DNA of 11,971 nucleotides from an uncultured Lachnospiraceae bacterium (GTDB lineage Bacteria > Bacillota > Clostridia > Lachnospirales > Lachnospiraceae), in the NCBI GenBank assembly GCA_958426095.1, contig CATZYB010000066.1, forward strand, positions 1-11,971, given 5' to 3'. Made by a program: the position numbers and the translations under genes. Shown here one piece after another: positions 7,064 to 11,971 of the stretch. Every line of letters begins with the position of its first letter. The stretch's first letter is position 1. The notes beneath the pieces were generated by a model. That model was not told the DNA's origin, ran no database searches, and worked only from the letters and a program-made list of their open reading frames with translations.

Positions 7064-7110
7064 AAAGAGATGTTCTCAAAGTCACGGAACGACATGGGAA
7101 CATCTTTTTT
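7064..7110 (+). terminator. Terminator of the soj-spo0J-DUF4446 operon
   Basis: AGATGTTC (7068-7075) pairs with GAACATCT (7098-7105), and flanking A/T and G-U pairs extend the stem. The 3' side runs into a T tract (7105-7110). The loop is about 20 bases and has no T-box antiterminator sequence. It lies nine bases after the stop codon. Confidence 0.85.
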
Positions 7111-7192
7111 ATGTCAACTAATATAATGAATAAATATACATATTGTACTTGATAAAATGCTGGAAATTTTGGGAAACTTGTGGTATATTAAC

Positions 7193-7221
7193 TTGCAAAA
7201 AGGATATGCCTATTATATAAT
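7193..7221 (+). promoter_or_regulatory. serS: Promoter of serS
   Basis: TTGCAA (7193-7198), a 17-base spacer and a perfect TATAAT (7216-7221) make the best promoter in the window. Transcription would begin near 7228, so the leader is about 38 bases and cannot hold a T-box. Confidence 0.75.
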
Positions 7222-7265
7222 ATCATTTAGTTTTATTTATGGATTTCCAAAGAGGAGGAAAAGAC

Positions 7266-8543
7266 ATGCTTGATATTAAATTATTAAGAAACAATTTTGA
7301 AGAAGTCGAGAAAGCTCTTTCAACCCGTAATGAGGATTTCGATTTGTCAAAATTTAAATCTATGGATGAAAAAAGAAGACAGTTACTGGCCGAAGTAGAG
7401 CAGTTAAAAAATAAACAGAATGTGGAATCTAAAAAAATTCCGCAGATGAAAAAAGCCGGAGAGGATATTGCACCGGTTATGGAAGAAATGAAAAAGCTTT
7501 CTGACAGCATTAAGGTTCTGGATGCTCAGGTAAGTGCAGTGGATGCAGAATTAAATGCTTACATGCTGACAATCCCAAACATCCCGAATCCAACGGTACC
7601 GGCTGGAGATTCCGATGAAGATAATGTGGAGATTCGTAAATTTGGTGAACCAACAAAATTTGATTTTGAGCCAAAAGCTCACTGGGATCTGGGCGCTGAA
7701 TTGGGAATTCTTGATCCGGAAACCGCGGCAAAGACGACTGGCGCCCGTTTTACATTCTACCGTAATGCCGGTGCAAGACTTGAACGTGCTATTATGAATT
7801 TCTTTCTGGATGTTCATACAAGAGATCATGGCTATGAAGAAATCTTTGCTCCGTTTATGGTCAGCCGCGACAGTATGATAGGAACAGGTCAGCTGCCTAA
7901 GTTTGAAGAGGATGCTTATAAAGTTACTGGTGATGGAAAGGAATATTTCCTGATCCCTACAGCAGAAGTTCCGGTAACAAACATGTATCGTGAGACTATT
8001 TTGGACGGTTCCAAGCTGCCAATCAAACATGTAGCTTATACGGCATGTTTCCGTGCGGAAGCTGGTTCGGCCGGCCGTGATACCCGTGGTCTTATCCGTC
8101 AGCATCAGTTTAATAAAGTAGAGCTGGTTAAATTTACAAAACCTGAAGATTCTTATGAAGAATTGGAAAAACTTACAAGAGATGCAGAAGATGTATTGCA
8201 GCGTCTTGGTCTGCCTTACCGTGTGGTTAAAATCTGTATCGGCGATCTTGGTTTTACAGCAGCTATGAAATATGATATCGAAGTATGGATGCCAAGCTAT
8301 GGCCGTTATGTAGAAATTTCAAGCTGCAGTAACTTTGAGGAATTCCAGGCACGTCGTGCGAATATAAAATATAAAGATGGCGTCAAAGATAAAGCAAAAT
8401 TTGTTCATACATTGAACGGCAGTGGTGTTGCCATTGGCCGTACAACGGCAGCCATTATGGAAAATTATCAGCAGGCTGACGGAAGTATCCGTGTTCCTGA
8501 TGTTTTGATTCCTTACATGGGTGGTCTGGAAGTCATTAAATAG
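7266..8543 (+). CDS. serS: Seryl-tRNA synthetase
   Basis: A 425-residue class II synthetase that charges tRNA-Ser (and tRNA-Sec where present). The N-terminal helical arm (about 27-100), which reaches the long variable arm of tRNA-Ser, is evident as charged heptad sequence. The catalytic domain follows: motif 1 around [14 protein letters not shown] (169-182), the serine-site TAEVP (232-236), motif 2 from FRAEAG (262-267) through RGLIRQHQF (274-282), and motif 3 [10 protein letters not shown] (391-400). The length is normal. An in-frame ATG at 7239 would add nine residues, but the strong GAGGAGG at 7251-7257 sits just before the ATG at 7266, which also gives the family start [10 protein letters not shown]. 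It is expressed from its own promoter. Confidence 0.97.
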   Translation: MLDIKLLRNNFEEVEKALSTRNEDFDLSKFKSMDEKRRQLLAEVEQLKNKQNVESKKIPQMKKAGEDIAPVMEEMKKLSDSIKVLDAQVSAVDAELNAYMLTIPNIPNPTVPAGDSDEDNVEIRKFGEPTKFDFEPKAHWDLGAELGILDPETAAKTTGARFTFYRNAGARLERAIMNFFLDVHTRDHGYEEIFAPFMVSRDSMIGTGQLPKFEEDAYKVTGDGKEYFLIPTAEVPVTNMYRETILDGSKLPIKHVAYTACFRAEAGSAGRDTRGLIRQHQFNKVELVKFTKPEDSYEELEKLTRDAEDVLQRLGLPYRVVKICIGDLGFTAAMKYDIEVWMPSYGRYVEISSCSNFEEFQARRANIKYKDGVKDKAKFVHTLNGSGVAIGRTTAAIMENYQQADGSIRVPDVLIPYMGGLEVIK

Positions 8544-8558
8544 TCTTCTGTTAGTAAA

Positions 8559-8586
8559 GGGTGTATATTTATTCAAATATACACCC
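8559..8586. terminator. Perfect 12-bp hairpin after serS, without U tract
   Basis: GGGTGTATATTT (8559-8570) and AAATATACACCC (8575-8586) are fully complementary around an ATTC loop. The 3' side continues TGAGAGTTGAC, so the usual T run is missing; the minus side has only TTT. It may act as a weak terminator, an mRNA 3'-end stabiliser or a processing site between serS and the next gene. Confidence 0.5.
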
Positions 8587-8614
8587 TGAGAGTTGACATA
8601 AATCGGAGGTTGGA

Positions 8615-9505
8615 ATGCACGATTATTTACGGGCAATTGGTTTCAGTAAAATAAAAAAGAATAAAGATGTCCGGGATATTTTAAATCTGGTCATGCTGCG
8701 GCCAACCTCAGAATATGTATCCTCGGCTGGAGATGATGAAGAAGCTGTTTTTGGGGAAAAGGCCAAAGAGTTTGCTGACCGCATGGGGATAAGTGTCCGT
8801 GGAGAATATGATGAAAGCGGACAATTTCATTTTGGCTACTACTTTCCATATTTTAAGGCAAAGAACTGTACGATAAAAGATGAGGTAACGATTGAAAAAC
8901 AGTCAGATAAGGATGCTTATGCGGGAATATGCGATAATGTAAAAGTTGGAGTCTCTCTGGTTTTTCAATTATTGAATATGGCTGATTATATTGATTATAC
9001 AGAATTTCATAAGGGTTCTTTGTTCTATGCGCCAATATATTTATCCGGTTTATCTGTTTCGGGAAAAGTCATCCTGCCCTTAATAAAAACGAAAGAGGAT
9101 GTACGCCGCAGAAAGGATGAAAGTATAAATCGTGACCGTATGATCGCTGCGGCCCGGGAAGGAGATCAGGAGGCCATAGAAAGCCTGACTCTGGAAGATA
9201 TCGATATGTATGCGACGATCAGCCGTCGGGCAAAAAAAGAAGATATTTTGACAATTGTAGAGTCTTATTTCATGCCTTATGGTATTGCCTGTGACCAGTA
9301 TTCAATTATGGGAGATATTCTGAGTGTCGAAGTGGTGCAGAATTCTTTAACCGAGGAATCAATTTATATTCTTTCTCTGGAATGTAATAATCTGATTTTT
9401 GATATTTGTATCAATAAAGAGGATTTATTGGGTGAACCTCTTCCGGGACGGCGGTTCCGCGGCACTGTTTGGATTCAAGGAACGGTTGACTTTATGGGCC
9501 TCTAA
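8615..9505 (+). CDS. Conserved protein resembling DUF3881
   Basis: A 296-residue cytoplasmic protein with no signal peptide or membrane helix. It begins MHDYLRAIGFSKI and has a hydrophilic middle with a short charged helix pair (about 165-195), then a C-terminal part beginning EDILTIVESYFMPYGIACDQYSI and ending RFRGTVWIQGTVDFMGL. Overall pattern and length match my recollection of DUF3881, a family of unknown function found mainly in Lachnospiraceae; this assignment is from memory and needs a profile search. No catalytic motif is recognisable. CGGAGG precedes the ATG at good spacing. No convincing promoter is seen in the 71-base gap, so it may be read through from serS past the hairpin. The tRNA promoter overlaps its last codons. 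Confidence 0.75.
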   Translation: MHDYLRAIGFSKIKKNKDVRDILNLVMLRPTSEYVSSAGDDEEAVFGEKAKEFADRMGISVRGEYDESGQFHFGYYFPYFKAKNCTIKDEVTIEKQSDKDAYAGICDNVKVGVSLVFQLLNMADYIDYTEFHKGSLFYAPIYLSGLSVSGKVILPLIKTKEDVRRRKDESINRDRMIAAAREGDQEAIESLTLEDIDMYATISRRAKKEDILTIVESYFMPYGIACDQYSIMGDILSVEVVQNSLTEESIYILSLECNNLIFDICINKEDLLGEPLPGRRFRGTVWIQGTVDFMGL

Positions 9506-9515
9506 ATGATATAGT
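9486..9515 (+). promoter_or_regulatory. Promoter of the tRNA-Arg genes
   Basis: TTGACT (9486-9491), an 18-base spacer and TATAGT (9510-9515) with an extended TGA in front (9507-9509). Predicted start is near 9522, only about two bases before the first tRNA-like gene. The -35 box lies in the last codons of the preceding gene. Confidence 0.65.
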
Positions 9516-9523
9516 AGATTTAT

Positions 9524-9595
9524 GTTTCCGTAGCTCAGCAGGATAGAGCGACCGCCTCCTAAGCGGCAGTTCGTTCGAGTCCGTGGGCGGAGGAA
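9524..9595 (+). tRNA. tRNA-Arg(CCT)-like gene with defective T arm
   Basis: The acceptor arms GTTTCCG and CGGAGGA pair at six of seven positions with two G-U pairs. The D arm GCTC/GAGC and D loop are normal. The anticodon loop CTCCTAA gives anticodon CCT (9558-9560) on a stem of four pairs plus an A-C mismatch at 27-43. The T loop TTCGAGT is intact, but only six bases separate it from the anticodon stem instead of about ten, and the 3' T-stem bases cannot pair with them. CCA is not encoded. The gene starts right after a good promoter. I read it as a degenerate or chimeric tRNA-Arg, possibly a pseudogene; a naturally minimal but functional tRNA is less likely. Confidence 0.55.
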
Positions 9596-9616
9596 AATTG
9601 AATATTTTTGATATAT

Positions 9617-9693
9617 GTCCCAGTAGCTCAGTTGGATAGAGCACGAGCCTCCTAAGCCCGGGGTCGCACGTTCGAGTCGTGTCTGGGACGCCA
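9617..9693 (+). tRNA. tRNA-Arg(CCT)
   Basis: A complete cloverleaf: acceptor GTCCCAG/CTGGGAC (seven pairs), D arm GCTC/GAGC with loop AGTTGGATA, anticodon stem CGAGC/GCCCG with loop CTCCTAA (anticodon CCT at 9651-9653), five-base variable loop, T arm GCACG/CGTGT (one G-U) with loop TTCGAGT, discriminator G and encoded CCA (9691-9693). It reads AGG codons. One A-C mismatch is present in the anticodon stem (9646 with 9658). Its 3' end faces the integrated element and is the best candidate attachment site. Confidence 0.93.
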
Positions 9694-9700
9694 AAAACAC

Positions 9701-9738
9701 CGCTGCAAGCCATTTTTCGCTGGTTTGCAGCGTTTTTT
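9701..9738 (+). terminator. Terminator after tRNA-Arg, probably bidirectional
   Basis: CGCTGCAAGCCA (9701-9712) pairs with TGGTTTGCAGCG (9721-9732) over 12 positions (one G-U), followed by six T (9733-9738). On the minus strand the same stem is followed by GTGTTTTT, so it may also end the integrase transcript coming from the right. Confidence 0.85.
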
Positions 9739-9745
9739 ATTTTGC

Positions 9746-9785
9746 TTCTCCCGGTCTCTTGCTCGTTTGGGACCGGGAGAATTTT
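9746..9785 (+). terminator. Second hairpin, terminator-like
   Basis: TTCTCCCGGTC (9746-9756) and GACCGGGAGAA (9771-9781) are perfectly complementary with a 14-base loop, followed on the plus strand by four T. It lies eight bases after the first terminator and may back it up. The minus side has no T tract. Confidence 0.5.
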
Positions 9786-9802
9786 ATGCGCTGCAATGTA
9801 TA

Positions 9803-9846
9803 TCCTGCTAAGAAGAAACGAACGATTTCCATGTTCCTGCTAAGAA
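9803..9846. repeat. Pair of 12-bp direct repeats beside the integrase gene
   Basis: TCCTGCTAAGAA occurs at 9803-9814 and 9835-9846, 32 bases apart, between the tRNA and the integrase stop codon. Position and size suit arm-type or core-type recombinase binding sites. The inner CCTGCTAAG differs by one base from CCTCCTAAG in the anticodon loop of both tRNA genes. Confidence 0.5.
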
Positions 9847-9879
9847 AAATCCCATCTTTGCTAATTGGAGTTTTCGGAC

Positions 9880-11274
9880 TTACCTGCCGCCTGGTGCCGC
9901 CGAGAGCAGCGCAACCAGGGTATTTGCCAGTTCCGGCGACTGCCGGAGCTGTTCCACCAGGGCCTCCAGGTCAAGCGTCGCCGGTGCCGGTTCCTTCGGC
10001 TCCTCTGGGGGACGGACCGCGCGCAGGTTGGGATTTGCGTAGAAGGCGCTCTCAAACTTCTGGGCGTTGATCTTGCGGTCCTCGTCCAGGATATGGGCAT
10101 ACACGCTGGTAATCATGTCAATCTCCGCATGGCCCGTGTCGCCTTGGGTGGCCTTCAGGTCGCCGTGGTTCAGTTTCAGCTTGTAGGTGGTGCTGGAATG
10201 ACGGAGGGAATGAAAGACCACCCTGGGCAGCCCTGCCTTCTCCCGCAGCTTCTCAAACTCCTTCAGGATGATGCGGTCCTCGCAGGGGCGTCCGTTGGGC
10301 AGCGCCACTACCAGGTCATAATCCTGATACTCGTCACCGAGAAAGCCCCGCAACTCATCCTGGGCTTTCTTCCATTCCCGCAGGATGTAGGCCAGCGTCT
10401 TGGGCAGCCACACCTTGCGGATACTGGAATCCGTCTTGGGCTTTTTCAGAATCACCCTGGTGCTGGTGTTGGGAAACAACGGCGTAAAGATGTGGTAGAC
10501 GTCCTTCTGCCCCAGCATCTCAATGGCCCGTTTGGAGGCCCGCGTCAGCTCCTTGTCGATATAGATATAGGCATTGTCATCGGCAATATCCTCGTCGGAG
10601 ATATGGACATTGTTCCAGGTCAGCCCCAGGATCTCGCCCATCCGCAGGGAGCAGGCAAAGGACAGGTTCATCGCTACATAGAGCTTGCTGTCCGTACACT
10701 GATCCAGAGCAGTGCGGATCATATCGGCGGTCCAGATGTCTCGCTTCTTATACTCCGTCTTGGGCAGTACCACATTGTCAAAGGGGTTCTTGGCGATCAG
10801 CTCCCACCGTACTGCCTGCTTGAAGGCGCAGCGCAGAAGCTTGATGATCTTCTCGATGGTGGCGTTGGTGACCAGGTCTGTCTTTGCATGATGGGTCCTG
10901 GTATTCACTGCCGGGGTTTTCTGAAGGGTCTGGATGTACTTGTCCACCACCCGCGGCGTGACCTCCTGCACCTTCAAATCTCCAATGATGGGGTTGATGT
11001 AGTTGGAGATCAGCGAGTTCTGGCTGTCGTACATGGACACGCCCCACTTCTTTTCCCCATAGAGAGAAACAAAGTCCAAAAGAAATTCTGCGATGGTCTG
11101 GTTGCTGGGCGGAAGGAAGGTCCCCGTGAACTGCTGGTTCTCCACCTCCGCTTTGCGCTTCAATGCGTCCTGGTAAGAGGTGCGGGTCTCCCATTTCTGC
11201 CGGGTCTCACCGTTCTCGTCCGTATAGTTGTAGACGATGGAATAATTCTTTTTCCGTTTGATAATCGATGCCAT
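9880..11274 (-). CDS. int: Tyrosine recombinase (integrase)
   Basis: A 464-residue tyrosine site-specific recombinase that should integrate and, with Xis, excise the element. Domains: N-terminal arm-binding region (about 1-50, AP2-like pattern, IIKRKKNYSIVYNYTDENGE), SAM-like core-binding domain (about 58-160), and catalytic domain (about 180-395) with all active-site residues: R211 (SLRMGEILGL), K280 (beta-hairpin, PKTDSSIRKV), H355-x-x-R358 (HSLRH), H382 (TGHAE) and Y392 (SVYAHIL). It appears intact. After the catalytic tyrosine there is a 72-residue tail with a Pro/Glu/Ala segment and a Leu-rich helix, longer than usual. Start: ATG at 11274 preceded by AAAGGAAG. It follows the xis-like gene by 20 bases. 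A 511-residue open frame opposite it is a GC-driven shadow. Confidence 0.95.
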   Translation of the reverse strand: MASIIKRKKNYSIVYNYTDENGETRQKWETRTSYQDALKRKAEVENQQFTGTFLPPSNQTIAEFLLDFVSLYGEKKWGVSMYDSQNSLISNYINPIIGDLKVQEVTPRVVDKYIQTLQKTPAVNTRTHHAKTDLVTNATIEKIIKLLRCAFKQAVRWELIAKNPFDNVVLPKTEYKKRDIWTADMIRTALDQCTDSKLYVAMNLSFACSLRMGEILGLTWNNVHISDEDIADDNAYIYIDKELTRASKRAIEMLGQKDVYHIFTPLFPNTSTRVILKKPKTDSSIRKVWLPKTLAYILREWKKAQDELRGFLGDEYQDYDLVVALPNGRPCEDRIILKEFEKLREKAGLPRVVFHSLRHSSTTYKLKLNHGDLKATQGDTGHAEIDMITSVYAHILDEDRKINAQKFESAFYANPNLRAVRPPEEPKEPAPATLDLEALVEQLRQSPELANTLVALLSAAPGGR

Positions 11275-11294
11275 AGCGATACTTCCTTTCTAAG

Positions 11295-11501
11295 TCATAG
11301 GTCGAGCGACTCCAGCCACTCATCGAATGACCGCTTGGAAATCCGTATGGCGTTGCCAATTCGTACGATCTTGAAGTGTCCTTCCTTCACGAGAAGATAA
11401 GCGGATGTGCGGCCAATACCCAGGATCTGAGTAATGTCCTCTACCGTATAGGTTCTACGTTCCGGGGACTCCTTCTTCGTACCGTTCCATGCTTGCGACA
11501 T
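11295..11501 (-). CDS. xis: Excisionase-family DNA-binding protein
   Basis: A 68-residue protein of the HTH_17/excisionase type, a MerR-like winged helix. The pattern YTVEDITQILGIGRTSAYLL (18-37), a wing KIVRIGNAIRISKR and the ending SFDEWLESLDL are typical. Such proteins bind next to the recombinase core site, bend DNA and turn integrase towards excision. The start has a strong AAAGGGGG seven to twelve bases upstream. It is cotranscribed with int, ending 20 bases before it. Family membership is clear; that it is the excisionase of this element is inferred from its position. Confidence 0.88.
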   Translation of the reverse strand: MSQAWNGTKKESPERRTYTVEDITQILGIGRTSAYLLVKEGHFKIVRIGNAIRISKRSFDEWLESLDL

Positions 11502-11527
11502 GGCAGCCCCCTTTCTAAAACAAGAAC

Positions 11528-11592
11528 GGCGCGTAGAAGGAAGGTCATAATTTGCCTATCCTCATTTTAACGCGCCATTCCGGGTTTGTCTG
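11528..11592 (-). promoter_or_regulatory. Putative xis-int promoter with GC-rich inverted repeat
   Basis: On the minus strand, CAGACA (11587-11592, four of six) is followed after 17 bases by TAAAAT (11564-11569, five of six), with predicted start near 11557, about 55 bases before xis. A 7-bp inverted repeat, ACGCGCC (11570-11576) and GGCGCGT (11528-11534), brackets the -10 box and start point. It could be a pair of repressor half-sites or a leader stem. Confidence 0.35.
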
Positions 11593-11639
11593 CTGCTAAT
11601 CGAAAAGTTTACGAACTATCCATAAACTCAAAGCAACAG

Positions 11640-11971
11640 AATGATTGTAAAAAGAAAGAGGCAGAAAACGGATGGCTGCTGGCACAGCTCCACGGGAATT
11701 TCACCCCGGCCCATGCTGATGGGTGCGGCGCACGATGCTTTGCGGGCGTCCAATGCGCGAGTCTCATTATCCTGCCTGCATATCATCGCCCACAGGTTGC
11801 CACACCTGTTTTACGACCCGGTTTTGTCGCTCTCCTGTTTAGCAGGGGTCCCGTCCTGCGGACTTGCAACAGGGTCATGGCGCACCGGCCGACCGGCTCC
11901 ACGCAGACAGATCGTATCCGTCTGCCTTATACTGCGCCGGAGGCCTCCCGCCGGGCTTTCTTTGTCAAGGA
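11640..11971 (-). other. GC-rich, strongly self-complementary region without a convincing gene
   Basis: No ribosome-binding-site-supported gene is seen here. Stems are dense: 11903-11912 with 11916-11925 (ten positions, three-base loop); nested CCTGTT/AACAGG (11834-11839, 11868-11873) enclosing GCAGG/CCTGC (11842-11846, 11855-11859); and ACAGGT/ACCTGT (11792-11797, 11804-11809). The one non-Watson-Crick position in the first stem is G-U on the minus strand but A-C on the plus strand, which favours a minus-strand RNA, the same direction as xis-int. Open frames touch the right edge on both strands (plus from 11713; minus ending at 11811 and at 11927), but none has recognisable content. It may be a leader RNA, an independent noncoding RNA, or the 3' end of a gene beyond the edge. 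Confidence 0.4.

Larger units (their letters stand above)
9694..11971. mobile_element. Left end of an integrated element (ICE, mobilisable island or prophage)
   Basis: Right of the tRNA-Arg gene the sequence changes from AT-rich to clearly GC-rich (obvious from about 9880), and codon choice in the integrase differs from every gene to the left. The first genes are an integrase and an excisionase-like gene in the usual minus-strand order next to a tRNA 3' end. The left boundary is uncertain: it could lie inside the tRNA (from the anticodon loop on) or as far as about 9860. The right end is outside the window, so element class and size cannot be told. Confidence 0.8.

Noticed and set aside
7239..7265. 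Upstream start for serS adding nine residues
   Set aside because: The added codons contain the GAGGAGG Shine-Dalgarno for the ATG at 7266, which gives the normal SerRS start.
7056..7265. T-box riboswitch upstream of serS (also considered for argS)
   Set aside because: The hairpin at 7064-7110 lies before the serS promoter and lacks the T-box antiterminator sequence. Leaders of both genes are only about 40-50 bases.
8593..8598. Perfect TTGACA before the DUF3881-like gene
   Set aside because: No -10 box lies at 16-19 bases; the expected position falls on the start codon region.
9425..9713. Two minus-strand frames over the tRNA genes
   Set aside because: They are antisense translations of the tRNA genes, a common source of spurious proteins.
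9865..11400. 511-residue open frame on the plus strand opposite int and xis
   Set aside because: The integrase on the other strand has every catalytic residue and a ribosome binding site. The opposing frame is open because of GC-rich codon bias and has no recognisable motif.
11713..11971. Plus-strand frame open to the right edge (about 86 codons)
   Set aside because: No ribosome binding site, odd Arg/Leu/Ser-rich composition and no known motif. It lies in a self-complementary region that keeps frames open on both strands.
11811..11971. Minus-strand frames entering from the right edge and ending at 11811 and 11927
   Set aside because: Only 52 and 14 codons are visible and neither shows recognisable content. 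One could be the tail of a gene outside the window, but this cannot be supported.
1..11971. CRISPR array or known defence system
   Set aside because: No regularly spaced repeats and no defence-family proteins are visible on either strand.

Overview
The window looks like a chromosomal segment near the replication origin of a low-GC, Gram-positive anaerobe of the Clostridia, most probably a Lachnospiraceae member. The evidence is the gene order (mnmG-rsmG, then parS/soj/spo0J, a DUF4446 gene and serS), AT-rich sequence, strong AGGAGG-type ribosome binding sites, and a gene after serS that resembles the Lachnospiraceae family DUF3881. The genus is not determined.

Layout, left to right. (1) 1-916: the 3' end of mnmG and complete rsmG, overlapping at ATGA. 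(2) 911-2732, minus strand: a membrane-anchored alpha/beta hydrolase followed 13 bases later by an AroE-family dehydrogenase. This pair converges on rsmG, and its terminator hairpin lies inside the rsmG coding sequence. (3) 2733-2931: a compact divergent promoter region with a long AT-only palindrome. (4) 2932-4617: argS. (5) 4618-4783: two perfect parS sites, one of which also forms the apparent argS terminator, then the soj promoter. (6) 4784-7055: soj (parA), spo0J (parB) and a DUF4446 membrane protein as one operon ending in a good terminator. (7) 7193-8543: serS with its own near-consensus promoter. (8) 8615-9505: the DUF3881-like gene. (9) 9524-9693: two tandem Arg-CCT tRNA genes. The first has a broken T arm; the second is intact except for one anticodon-stem mismatch. 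(10) From about 9694 to beyond the right edge: a higher-GC integrated element, with a tyrosine recombinase and an excisionase-like gene on the minus strand and a GC-rich, strongly self-complementary stretch without a convincing gene.

The left 9.5 kb is mostly core genome: translation (two aminoacyl-tRNA synthetases, tRNA and rRNA modification) and chromosome segregation (ParABS). The right 2.3 kb is acquired. Its integrase lies just past the 3' end of a tRNA gene, as is usual for elements that use tRNA genes as attachment sites, but the other element end is not in the window, so the exact junction cannot be fixed.

I did not find a clear new defence or catalytic system. The features that most deserve a second look are the unannotated structured region upstream of xis/int, the short repeats beside the integrase that resemble the tRNA anticodon loop, the AroE homologue with a changed substrate-binding segment, and several signals with double roles: parS as terminator, a terminator inside a convergent gene, and a palindrome over a promoter.
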